Below are positions 44,697-55,667 of a stretch of DNA of 57,262 nt, piece after piece; the first letter of the stretch is position 1; each line of letters starts with the position of its first letter. The notes beneath the pieces were generated by a model, which was not told the DNA's origin, searched no databases, and saw nothing but the letters and a program-made list of their open reading frames with translations. Source of the stretch: Symbiodinium natans (Eukaryota; Sar; Dinophyceae; Suessiales; Symbiodiniaceae); NCBI GenBank assembly GCA_905221605.1, contig CAJNDS010000863.1, positions 1 to 57,262 on the forward strand, given 5' to 3'. Both the position numbers and the translations under genes were made by a program.

Positions 44697-47600
44697 CTTC
44701 AGGATCTGGATGCAGCTCTCTTGGCGGTTCTGCGTCGCGACAGCCAGTGGCGTCTGACCCTGGGAATTTGGCTGCGAAACCTGAGGCAAAAGGCAGGAAT
44801 GGAAGATTGTAGGGTTCAGGGTTTAGGAAGAATGATTGTAGGGTTGAGCATTTAGGTTTTAGGACCCCTAAACTCTTCCGTGCATTCATGCGGCGTTGGC
44901 ACCAACCTTGAGCAGGTACTCCAACAACTCCTGCAAACCCCAGGCAGGCTGGCAGTCGCTCATGGGGTCGGCACCTTGCCCTCGTCATGATGTGGATGAC
45001 AAAGGGGTTTAGGGTTTAGGGTTTAGGGTTTAGGGTTTGGGGTTTAGGGTTTAGGGTTTAGGGTTTAGGGTTTAGGGTTTAGGGTTTAGGGCAAGTAAAA
45101 GTAACAATAGCTATCGTTAGAATCACAATGCACCTTGCGTCCGTAGCCAGCAGCGTAGTGCAGGCCACCTTGCATAGTCCAGCTGCGTGATCCCAAGAGC
45201 AGCCGACAAACAAACTGCTGCTTGCACTTTGAGATTTTCCTGCACTTTGCAAGCGCAACACTTCGCGAACAGACTTGCAACAGCTCGTGCTGAGCATGCT
45301 AAGCAAGGTCCAGAATCAGCTGCTGATTTTTTCAGCAGTTTCCGAAAGAATCTCAGCCAGGGAGCTGTTGCCAGAGCTGTCCACTGCATAGGGATTTGCA
45401 CGGCTGTCCTTCACATTCACATGGAATCGATCCAGGTTACGGCCTGCTGGGCCCCACTTTTGGGCAGTCTAAACGATAAGGATTGCACCATAATGCAAAT
45501 GACGACGACCGTAATAATGTCCCCTAGCACATAGTACATAATACATCATACACGATAGTACACAATACGGAATGCAGAATACAGATCACAGGGGTGCATC
45601 GCATATAATACTTAACATACCCAAAACACAGAATACAGGATACATAACCAAATAACAACCAGTAACGATGATGATGATCCAAAGCAAAGGCCACATCATG
45701 AAGGGTCAAAAGCAGCTTTAGCCCAAAAGCCGAGTGTCCAAAAGAAGCTTCACGACGGCAATGCGGTTGGCTCCTGAGGGCACGAGGACTGGTTGCCCTT
45801 TAGGGTTTAGGGTTTACGGTTTAGGGCTTAGGGAACACTACCCTACACCCGAAAACGCCCTTGCTTCAATGCTTGGGCCGGCACCAATCGCATAGCCAAG
45901 GGCAGTGATGCCCTGTCCACAGGCAGCCATGTGAATCAACCAGGTCAGGTTGCTTCGAAGCCAAAACAAAGGTAGGTCCATGGGGGGGGGAGGGGGGGGG
46001 ACCGTATACATGTATATATGTTTTCATATATTGCATGTGGTCTCTTTTGGGGTGCCCAGCATAAGGCAGCACCCTTTCAAAAAGGAAATCCCAAAGATGG
46101 ACCATCATGTTGGACTAAAACCCTAAACCCTAAACCCTAAACCCTAAACCCTAAACCCTAAAGCCTAAAACCTACACCCCAATACTCTGGGGGGTTACGT
46201 GCTCCGATGCTCTGGGCCTTGTGGTCCTGGGAGTCCAGCGGCTTCTTCTTGTTCAAGAACTCCTCCGCACGTAAGCCGTAAACCCTAACCCTAAACCCTA
46301 AACCCTAAACCCTAAACCCTAAACCTTGAACACGAAACCCTAAGCCCGTCCATGTCTGTTGCCTTGATCTCGCATGGCGCGGGGAAGCCGCAGAGTTTAT
46401 GAAGCAGCTCATATGTTGAGCACATGTTTTGTACTTCCTACTATAGTGATGCGAAATAAATACTGTGTAAGTTTTTACATATAAATATATAAATATATAT
46501 ATATATACATATATGTTGATATTGTATGCATATATATATGTACAATATACTATATATAAAGACGACAGCAAGCATGTTCTGCTCGCGCCTGCACTGCCTT
46601 CAGGTCTCCGTTCTTGGCTGCCTCATGGAAGGCTTGATACAAGGCATGCCCTGCAACTTGGCACTTGCTGCCGCGGTGCACCCTAAACCCTAAACCCTAA
46701 ACCCTAAACCCTAAACCCTAAACCCTAAACCCTAAACCCTGAGCTTGTCAAGGTGGCCTCCTGCAGGGTAAGGGAAGCTTCATCGATCCTCGGTTGATCG
46801 ACTGCGGAGCCCGCGACGGAGGGGCGGTGGGTGTTCCAGATTCAAGTCCCTGTTTAGGGTTTAGGGTTTTGAGGTTTAGGGTTTAGGGTTTAGGGTTTTA
46901 GGGTTTAGGGTTTAGGGTTTAGGGTTTAGGGTTTAGGGTTTAGGGTTTAGGGTTTAGGGTTTAGGGTTTAGGGTTTAGGGTTTAGGGTTTAGGGTTTAGG
47001 GTTTAGGGTTTAGGGTTTAGGGTTTAGGGTTTAGGGTTTAGGGTTTAGGGTTTAGGGTTTAGGGTTTAGGGGTTTAGGGTTTAGGGTTTAGGGTTTAGGG
47101 TTTAGGGTTTAGGGTTTAGGGTTTAGGGTTTAGGGTTTAGGGTTTAGGGTTTAGGGTTTAGGGTTTAGGGTTTAGGGTTTAGGGTTTAGGGTTTAGGGTT
47201 TAGGGTTGAAGCTGGCTGGTTCTTAGTAGGGAATGAGGGTACCGTATATAATCTCTTAAAGTGAATGTAGTATATAGGGCTTAAGTCTCTCATTCCCTAC
47301 TAAGGACCAGGGGGGTCCAGCCCCTGTTTAAGGACTACATGTGGGAGATCCTCTGAATTAGGGCCACTTTTGGGGTTACGGCTTAAGATTTTATTTATTA
47401 CCACTACTATTATTATGATTATTGTTATGATTATTAAAGGCGGCTCCGAATACTTAGGGTGCCCACAAAGGGACCATAATGTTGAGGAATGACCTGTTCG
47501 GGTGGGAGCCTTGTTGCTACAAGGCAGTATAGAACTAGTGTTGAGGGTTTAGGGACCATTTGTATTGGGGAAGATAACTCCAAGTAAACCCTAAACCCTA

Positions 47601-50600
47601 AACTCTAAACCTCTACAAACCCTCAAGCCTACCAATGAGCTGAAGTCTGGGCACTTCTTCAGGACCGGCTGAAGCTCCGAAGGGAGACCTCCCATCCTCG
47701 GCTACCGCGGCTAAGGAACTCAAATTGAGGTTAGTTTCTAGGGTTTAGGGTTTAGGGTTTAGGGGTTCTATTCTATTTGGGGTATAAGATACCCTATTTT
47801 GGGACATTCCCAAATTCAGGGTGGGGATGTAAGGTTCAGACGTTCGACATGGCCCCATAGGAGGGATGCAGTGCAAAGCAGACTGTGTCGCCGCTTGAAA
47901 GCTGAGCTCCTTTAACATCAACCCGGCATCTTCTGGCTGATTTTCAGCATCATCTCTTCGTCCTTTCCGCCAGCAATAGCACGTGTTGTCGACTGTCTTC
48001 TTTGGGATGGGAAGGGGGGGGAGGGGGTCCGCTTTGCAAGCCCTAAACCCTAAACTCTAAACCCTAAACCCCAAACCCCTAAACCCCTAAACCCCTAAAC
48101 CCCTGGCCTGGTAGTACTTCATGGCGGCCTCCATGCCATTCTTCTTGATGTCCTCAAAGACGCTGGCCTCAGTGGGCACAGAGATCCCCGACACCCCTTT
48201 GCGAGCAACGAATGCACCTTGATTGGTACACACATATCTGTGCGTATATATATACACACACAGAGACAGACACACACCAAGTATGTGCAGAAGTGCAACT
48301 GTAAACTTGCGTAAGGGGTTTAAAAAAACAAAACGGTCAAAAAACAAGGATCAAAAAATCAAAGCCTTGCAACAGAGCTGCTTTCAGGCTTCGTTGGCTT
48401 GAATTTGCCAGGGGATGAATATCGGGGTCGGCAAAATCACGAATAGTATGCCGCCCTTAATGGTCCCTTTCTAAATATACCAGAATAACCCCCCAAAACC
48501 CTAAACCCTAAACCCTTAACCCTTAACCCTAAACCCTTAACCCTAAACCCTAAACCCTAAACCTATCCCTCCATCCCCATGTGAATTGTGAATGAGCAGG
48601 TTGCTGTAACTCGCCGTGCTTGCAGCCTGCGAATGCGTATAGAAAAATGTTGTATTCGTAACTAAACATATTCCGGGCCCTTGCGAACCAAGATCCTGTA
48701 GGGTTAGGTCTTCCTTTCCTTCCTTCCGTAACGATTTGTTTTCTGTGCACTTACACACGTGCATACATACATGCATACATATACATATATGTATATACAG
48801 ATGTATTAGTATTTGTGAACAAATACATGTACACACACACACACACACACATCTAAACTTGTGCAAAAAGCATATGTACATATTATACATATGTGCATAT
48901 ATACATATAATCACGTATAGACATATGTACGTAATTACATATATACATAGAAACATCCATGCATAGAAGCAGACATACATACTCTACCATACCATGACAT
49001 GCCATACCATAGCCGTTACATTACATTACATTACATTACATTACCTTACCTTACCTTACATTACATTACATTAAATTACATTACCTTACCTTACATTACA
49101 TTACATTACATTGCATACTTACACATATACCTAAATACCATTGAGGTTGCCGCGCTCCATGGGTGCCCTAAACCCAGCCTTCGTTGAAACTATGCTTTCC
49201 GGCGGGCTGCCCTGTGGAGTCAAAGTTGTTGGAGGGTTTAGGGTTTAAGTTTGGGGTTTAGGGTTTAGGGTTTAGGGTTTAGGGTTTAGGGTTTAGGGTT
49301 TAGGGTTTAGGGTTTAGGGTTTAGGGTTTAGGGTCTACTAAGAACCAGGAGAAAAAGGAAGCAGGTCAAGGAGGCATGCTTCGAGGGCCCCACCAGCTCA
49401 GGATCCGTCTCCAGGGCTTTCACGCGGTCCGCCACCGGGGCATCGCCGTTTGAGAGCCTGTGATGAACTGTTAGGGTTTAGGGGGTTTAGGGTTTAGAGT
49501 TTAGGGTTTAGGGTTTAGGGTGTAGGGTGTAGGGTGTAGGGTGTAGGGTGTAGGGTTTAGGGTTTAGGGTTTAGGGTGTCAGACCCAGGCAGCACGAGGC
49601 GCCATGGCTCAGTTGATTCGCAGTCTTCGAGCTTCCCAGGCATGAAATGGGCTGCTCTGCAATCCTAAACCCTAAACCCTAAACCCTAAACCCTAAACCC
49701 TAAACCCCCTACTCAGTGCTGCTCAGCAACTTCGTGTTGTAGTGCCTGAGCATTGGCACCAGCTCACAAACTCAAGCCTTCCGTCAGGATCACAGGTAGC
49801 CGCACCCTTCACTCCAGGGTCGTCTATTGGGGTGGTCCCCCTTTTTCTAAACGGTCCTTGGTAGGGTTTATAGTAACCGATTGCTAGAATCCCTATTAAG
49901 GAGCTGTTGGTATTTAAGGGAGAACATCCCAAAAGTCGTAATGCGTCTGTGCTGCTCGGCAATAGCCTGTGTCTGCAGCCAGCCTCACATGCTCAGGAGG
50001 CTTAGGGTTTCGGGTTTAGGGTTTGGGGTTAGGGTTTAGGGTTTAGGGTTTAGGGTTTAGGGTTTGGGGTTTAGGGTTTAGGGTTTAGGGTTTAGGGTTG
50101 AGGGTTTGAGGATGCACCGGAAGGCTTTAAGGGCGGTGCCTCGCATGGCTTCCGGGTTCTTCGAGAAGTTCTGCAAGGCCTTGGCAGTCTCCGGGTTGCC
50201 TCGGCGCACGGCACCGTGGGATGTCAGAAGCCTTTCACAAGGTCGATGCCCTAAACCCTAAACCCTAAACCCTAAACCCTAAACCCTAAACCCTAAACCC
50301 TAAACCCCCGGGGCCTTCCACGTAGGCCTTCACCTCGGCCCAGGTGTTGTCATCGATGTCGGGCAGGCGTGCAATCTGCATGGTGGTGCCATCCTGGGCA
50401 TCGGAAGTGGTTTGGGGGTTGGGGTTTAGGGTTTGGGGTTTAGGGTTTAGGGTCTAGCGTTTAGGGTCTAGGGGCCCTATGACAGCCTGCCCACTGCTCC
50501 TGACAGCCGCAAAACTGCGGGCCCGAAAGCCAAAAACAAACACAAGGATCCTACTATTGGGGTAGAAGGGCCCCGAAAAAGGGGATTCCGAAAAAAAAAC

Positions 50601-50852
50601 TCACTGTAGGATCCTTATGTTCATGTTCTGTTAACCCTAAACCCTAAACCCTAAACCCTAAACCCTAAACCCTAAACCCTAAACCCTAAACCCTAAACCC
50701 TAAACCCTAAACCCTAAACCCTAAACCCTAAACCCTAAACCCTACCTACACCCTACACCCTAAACTTAATAAGTTTCTTGGGGCCCCCAAAAAAAAGGAG
50801 CTGAGGAGGCAGCGCTGATCTTGAGCGTCTCAGTGGGAGTCTCGGCTGCCAT
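44697..50852 (-). CDS. STI1-domain plus ankyrin-repeat protein, AKR2-like, 15 or more exons
   Basis: Exons are 50852-50802, 50393-50315, 50250-50118, 49457-49394, 48167-48108, 47962-47931, 47696-47633, 46621-46589, 46262-46218, 45912-45885, 45773-45731, 45403-45366, 45168-45134, 44930-44892 and 44780-44697. They total 828 nt (276 codons), every junction is in phase, and the model starts at ATG (MAAETPTETLKISAAS). The middle is an STI1 module: ALETDPEL + ASVFEDIKKNGMEAAMKYYQ + DEEMMLKISQK + MGGLPSELQPVLKK. The C-terminal half is ankyrin repeats: AAKNGDLKAVQ + EFLNKKKPLDSQDHK + GITALGYAIGANRIAVVKLL, then GLHYAAGYGRK + ELLEYLLKVGANA and QGQTPLAVATQNRQE. This domain order and the HYAAGYGRKE signature match plant AKR2, a cytosolic chaperone for chloroplast outer-membrane proteins; that role is inferred. 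Donors are GC nine times, GT five and GA once. The last exon and stop are uncertain; a candidate begins at 43523. Confidence 0.9.
46480..46560. repeat. TA-rich microsatellite
   Basis: AT-only runs with ATATATAC and ATGCATATAT units, in the intron between AKR2-like exons 46621 and 46262. Confidence 0.85.
46853..47206 (+). repeat. Longest TTTAGGG tract in the window
   Basis: About 50 units over 354 bp, almost perfect, with a single extra G near 47070 and small irregularities at the left end. It sits in the 1,011-bp intron between AKR2-like exons 47633 and 46621, immediately next to the TIR element at 47214. Confidence 0.97.
47214..47312. mobile_element. Complete TIR element, CTTAGTAGGGAATGAG family
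   Basis: CTGGTTCTTAGTAGGGAATG on the left and its inverse, CATTCCCTACTAAGGACCAG, on the right have one mismatch. The interior is about 55 bp with CTCTTAAAGTGAATG. It directly abuts the 354-bp telomere tract, inside an AKR2-like intron. Confidence 0.8.
48730..49125. repeat. TA/CA microsatellites and a (TTACA)n/(TTACC)n pentamer array
   Basis: 48755-48975 holds alternating ATAC/GTAT runs and a (CA)n run at 48832-48850. 49014-49115 is about 20 pentamers in which blocks of TTACA alternate with TTACC. All lie within the 1.2-kb AKR2-like intron 48168-49393. Confidence 0.88.
50251..50314 (-). other. 64-nt intron composed of telomere repeats (AKR2-like intron 2)
   Basis: On the minus strand the intron starts GCCCCGGGGG and continues as about seven TTTAGGG units, ending TTTAG|GGCATCG. 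The telomere repeat itself provides the acceptor. The spliced frame reads AYVEG + HRPCERLL. A second AG at 50224 (GTGAAAG|GCT) would break the phase with the upstream GC donor. Confidence 0.6.
50545..50635. mobile_element. TIR element (ACAAGGATCCTAC family)
   Basis: ACAAGGATCCTACTATTGGGG at the left and GTAGGATCCTTATGTT at the right are inverted repeats around a core with GGGCCCCGAAAAAGGGG. It lies in AKR2-like intron 1, beside a C-strand telomere tract. Confidence 0.65.
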
Positions 50853-51187
50853 GATGCTAGTGCCTGCATCGTATGGGCTTAGGGTGGAGATGCCTTGAGC
50901 TTTAGGGTTTAGGGTTTAGGGTTTAGCGTTTAGGGTTTAGGGTTTAGGGTTTAGGGTTTAGGGTTTAGGGTTTAGGGTTTAGGGTTTAGGGTGCTATGGA
51001 GCAGTATGCAACGCGTGCCTGGAGCGCGCGCTGCTGTCACCGGAAGGCGAAGTGTTGAGCAAAACTGCTTCGGTACAAACACACATATAACATAGGGGTC
51101 GGAATGATTACTACTCCTAGGGTTTAGGGTTTAGGGTTTAGGGTTTAGGGTTTAGGGTTTAGGGTTTAGGGTTTAGTACGAAGGACC

Positions 51188-54100
51188 TTTATGTACTATT
51201 TGGCAATCCTCTTTGTTTTATATTGTAAGGTTTCGGAAATAAGCGCGCTATTCTTTTTTAAAGAATTCAAGGAATTTAAACGCTTTAAATTCCATAAATT
51301 GGAAATAGGGCCGGTATTTCTTTTTTTAGGAATTTAAGGAATTTAAAGGGCTTAAATTCCTTAAATTCCTTAAATTGGAAATAGGGCCGGCATTTATTTT
51401 TTAAGGAATTTAAGGAATTTAAAGGGCTTAAATTCCTTAAATTCCTTAAATTGGAAATAGGGCCGGTATTTCTTTTTTAAGGAATTTAAAGAATTTAAGG
51501 AATTTTAAAAAATTTAAATTGGGTGGCCTGGGTTTTGAAATAGGGGCCGCCGATTTAAATTTTATAAATCCTTTAAATTCCTTAAATTCCTTAAATTGGA
51601 AATAGGGCCGGCATTTCTTTTTTAAGGAATTTAAGGAATTTAAAGGGCTTAAATTCCTTAAATTCCTTAAATTGGGAATAGGGCCGGTATTTCTTTTTTA
51701 AGGAATTTAAAGAATTTAAGGAATTTATAAAATTTAAATTGGGGGGCCTGGGTTTTGACATAGGGGCCGCCGATTTAAATTTTATAAATCCTTTAAATTC
51801 TTTAAATTCCTTAAATTGGAAATAAGGCCGGTATTTCTTTTTTAAAGAATTTAAGGAATTTAAAGGGTGTAAATTCCTTAAATTCCTTAAATTGGAAATA
51901 GGGCCGGTATTTCTTTTTTAAGGAATTTAAGGAATTTAAAGGGCTTAAATTCCTTAAATTCCTTAAATTGGAAATAGGGCCGGTATTTCGTTTTTAAGGA
52001 TTTTAAAGAATTTAAGGAATTTATAAAATTTAAATTGGGTGGCCTGGGTTTTGAAATAGGGGCCGCCGATTTAAATTTTATAAATCCTTTAAATTCCTTA
52101 AATTCCTTAAATTCCTTAAATTGGAAATAGGGCCGGCATTTCTTTTTTAAGGAATTTAAGGAATTTACAGGGCTTAAATTCCTTAAATTCCTTAAATTGG
52201 AAATAGGGCCGGTATTTCTTTTTTAAGGAATTTATGGAATTTAAAGGGCTTAAATTCCTTAAATTCCTTAAATTGGAAATAGGGCCGGTATTTCTTTTTT
52301 AAGGAATTTAAGGAATTTAAAGGGCTTAAATTCCTTAAATTCCTTAAATTGGAAATAGCGCCGGTATTTCTTTTTTAAGGATTTAAAGAATTTAAGGAAT
52401 TTATAAAATTTAAATTGGGTGGCCTGGGTTTCGAAATAGGGGCCGCCGATTTAAATTTTATAAATCCTTTAAATTCCTTAAATTCCTTAAATTGGAAATA
52501 GGGCCGGCATTTCTTTTTTAAGGAATTTAAGGAATTTAAAGGGCTTAAATTCCTTAAATTCCTTAAATTGGAAATAGGGCCGGTATTTCTTTTTTAAGGA
52601 ATTTAAAGAATTTAAGGAATTTATAAAATTTAAATTGGGGGGCCTGGGTTTTGACATAGGGGCCGCCGATTTAAATTTTATAAATCCTTTAAATTCTTTA
52701 AATTCCTTAAATTGGAAATAAGGCCGGTATTTCTTTTTTACGGAATTTAAGGAATTTAAAGGGCTTAAATTCCTTAAATTCCTTAAATTGGAAATAGGGC
52801 CGGTATTTCTTTTTTAAGGAATTTAAGGAATTTAAAGGGCTTAAATTCCTTAAATTCCTTAAATTGGAAATAGAGCCGGTATTTCTTTTTTAAGGAATTT
52901 AAAGAATTTAAGGAATTTATAAAATTTAGATTGGGTGGCCTGGGTTTTGAAATAGGGGCCGCCGATTTAAATTTAATAAATCCTTTTAATTCATTAAATT
53001 CCTTAAATTGGAAATAAGGCCGGTATTTCTTTTTTAAAGAATTTAAGGAATTTAAAGGGCGTAAATTCCTTAAATTCTTAAATTGGAAATAGGGCCGGTA
53101 TTTCTTTTTTAAGGAATTTAAGGAATTTAAAAGGGCTTAAATTCCTTAAATTCCTTAAATTGGAAATAGGGCCGGTATTTCTTTTTTAAGGAATTTAAAG
53201 AATTTAAGGAATTTATAAAATTTAAATTGGGGGGCCTGGGTTTTGAAATAGGGGCCGCCGATTTAAATTTAATAATTCCTTTAAATTCTTTAAATTCCTT
53301 AAATTGGAAATAAGGCAGGTATTTCTTTTTTAAAGAATTTAAGGCATTTAAAGGGCTGGTATTTCTTTTTTAAAGAATTTAAGGAATTTAAAGGGCTTAA
53401 ATTCCTTAAATTCCTTAAATTGGAAATAGGGCCGGTATTTCTTTTTTAAGGAATTTAAGGAATTTAAAGGGCTTAAATTCCTTAAATTCCTTAAATTGGA
53501 AATAGCGCCGGTATTTCTTTTTCAAGGATTTAAAGAATTTAAGGAATTTATAAAATTTAAATTGGGTGGCCTGGGTTTTGAAATAGGGGCCGCCGATGTA
53601 AATTTTATAAATCCTTTAAATTCTGTAAATTCCTTAAATTGGAAATAAGGCCGGTATTTCTTTTTTAAAGAATTTAAGGAATTTAAAGGGCTTAAATTCC
53701 TTAAATTCCTTAAATTGGAAATAGGGCCGGTATTTCTTTTTTAAGGAATTTAAGGAATTTAAAGGGCTTAAATTCCTTAAATTCCTTAAATTGGAAATAG
53801 GGCCGGCATTTCTTTTTTAAGGAATTTAAGGAATTTAAAGGGCTTAAATTCCTTAAATTCCTTAAATTGGGAATAGGGCCGGTATTTCTTTTTTAAGGAA
53901 TTTAAAGAATTTAAGGAATTTATAAAATTTAAATTGGGTGGCCTGGGTTTTGAAATAGGGGCCGCCGATTTAAATTGCATAAATCCTTTAAATTCCTTAA
54001 ATTCCTTAAATTGGAAATAGGGCCGGCATTTCTTTTTTAAGGAATTTAAGGAATTTAAAGGGCTTAAATTCCTTAAATTCTTTAAATTGGAAATAGGGCC

Positions 54101-54935
54101 GGTATTTCTTTTTTCAGGAATTTAAGGAATTTAAAGGGCTTAAATTCCTTAAATTCTTTAAATTGGAAATAGGGCCGGCATTTCTTTTTTAAGGAATTTA
54201 AGGAATTTAAAGGGCTTAAATTCCTTAAATTCCTTAAATTGGAAATAGGGCCGGTATTTCTTTTTAAGGAATTTAAAGAATTTAAGGAATTTATAAAATT
54301 TAAATTGGGGGGCCTGGGTTTTGACATAGGGGCCGCCGATTTAAATTTTATAAATCCTTTAAATTCTTTAAATTCCTTAAATTGGAAATAAGGCCGGTAT
54401 TTCTTTTTTAAAGAATTTAAGGAATTTAAAGGGCTTAAATTCCTTAAATTCCTTAAATTGGAAATAGGGCCGGTATTTCTTTTTTAAGGAATTTAAGGAA
54501 TTTAAAGGGCTTAAATTCCTTAAATTCCTTAAATTGGAAATAGGGCCGGTATTTCTTTTTTAAGGAATTTAAAGAATTTAAGGAATTTACAGGGCTTAAA
54601 TTCCTTAAATTCCTTAAATTGGAAATAGGGCCGGTATTTCTTTTTTAAGGAATTTAAAGAATTTAAGGAATTTATAAAATTTAAATTGGGTGGCCTGGGT
54701 TTTGAAATAGGGGCCTCCGATTTAAATTTTATAAATCCTTTAAATTCCTTAAAATCCTTAAATTGGAAATAGGGCCGGCATTTCTTTTTTAAGGAATTTA
54801 AGGAATTTAAAGGGCTTAAATTCCTTAAATTGGAAATAGGGCCGGCATTTCTTTTTTAAGGAATTTAGGGAATTTAAAGAATTTATAAAATTTAAATTGG
54901 GGGGCCTGGGTTTTGAAATAGGGGCCGCCGATTAA
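51188..54935. repeat. AATTTAAGG hairpin satellite with higher-order structure
   Basis: The basic unit of about 77 bp is TTGGAAATAGGGCCGGTATT followed by TCTTTTTTAAGGAATTTAAGG and its inverse around AAAGGGC. Each unit is therefore a near-perfect palindrome with arms of about 20 bp. After two or three such units comes a longer unit of about 145 bp carrying GGTGGCCTGGGTTTTGAAAT and GGGGCCGCCGATTTAAA. Spacings between successive GGAAATAGGGCCGG motifs are 77, 75 and then about 145 bp. ORFs of 64-81 codons here are translated satellite. Confidence 0.95.
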
Positions 54936-55660
54936 AAAGGCTTTTTTTAATTTCAAAACCACCTTAAATTCCTAAATACCTAATTTAGGAATTTAAGGAA
55001 TTTAAGGTTTTTTTTTAAATTTTAAAACGGGCCGGCCCAACAATTTTATTTACCCAATTTAAGAATTTAAGAATTTTAAGGAATTTAAGGAATTTAAGGT
55101 TTTTTTTTTAATCTAAAAAGGGCGTTTTTTGAATTAAAAAAAACTTAGATTCCTAAATACCTAATTTAGGAATTTCAGGAATTTAAGATTTTTTTAAAAT
55201 TTACAAAGGCCTTTTTTAAACTTTAAAACACCTTAAATTCCTTATTCTTTAAATTCCTAAATACATAATTTAAGAATTTAAGGAATTTAAGGTTTTTTTT
55301 TTAATTTAAAAAAGGGCCCGCCCAACAATTTTATTTACCCAATTTAAGAATTTAAGGAATTTAAGGAATATAAGATTTTTTTTTTTTAATTTAAAAATGC
55401 CTTTTATTTGATTTTAAGAAAACCTTAAATTCCTTAAATTCTTTAAATTCCTAAATACCTAATTTAAGAATTTAAGGAATTTAAGGAATTTAAGGTTTTT
55501 TTTAAAATTTAAGAAAGGGCCTGCCAAAAAAAATATTTACCCAATTTCAGAATTTAAGGAATTTAAGGAATTTATGGAATTTAAGGTTGAAAGCCCGGGC
55601 CTTCTAGATTTGAAGAGTTTTAAGGTTTTTTTTCATATTTAAAAGGTGGGGAGGCCCAGC
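54936..55660. repeat. Diverged edge of the AATTTAAGG satellite
   Basis: The GGAAATAGGGCCGG core disappears. It is replaced by units with T-runs, CCTAAATACCTAATTTAGG and CCCAACAATTTTATTTACCCA, at spacings of about 285 and 204 bp. AATTTAAGG pieces persist throughout. Confidence 0.85.
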
Positions 55661-55667
55661 GCCTTCC

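Larger units (their letters stand above)
708..51176. repeat. Interstitial telomere-type repeat mosaic (TTTAGGG/CCCTAAA)
   Basis: Dozens of tracts of the 7-bp plant-type telomere repeat are scattered through the window in both orientations. G-strand tracts include 708-935, 2189-2307, 5249-5380, 6093-6300, 8393-8495, 9241-9328, 19929-20055, 22320-22440, 27232-27310, 28886-28965, 41504-41618, 43690-43870, 45004-45092, 46853-47206, 49237-49335, 50003-50100 and 50900-50992. C-strand tracts include 1991-2095, 2637-2728, 4628-4754, 5467-5574, 7382-7530, 15482-15555, 19694-19780, 22084-22190, 41775-41865, 46118-46166, 49660-49706, 50251-50306 and 50635-50745. Degenerate units (TTTTAGGG, TTCAGGG, GGGCTTA, TTTCGGG) are common. 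The tracts lie in introns and gene-poor spacers. Exons usually have a C-strand tract on the left and a G-strand tract on the right. This is not a chromosome end, because tracts are short and alternate in orientation. Confidence 0.97.

Noticed and set aside
50890-50905. Relict dinoflagellate spliced-leader end (GCTCAAGG) upstream of the AKR2-like start
   Set aside because: Only about 8 bases match, which is expected by chance in a window of this size.
708-51176. Window as a chromosome end or subtelomere
   Set aside because: Tracts are short, interrupted, in both orientations and interleaved with exons of ordinary genes. A terminal array would be long and of one orientation.
53786-54327. Minus ORFs rich in Asn-Ser-Leu in the satellite
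   Set aside because: They repeat with the satellite period and have no independent coding signal.
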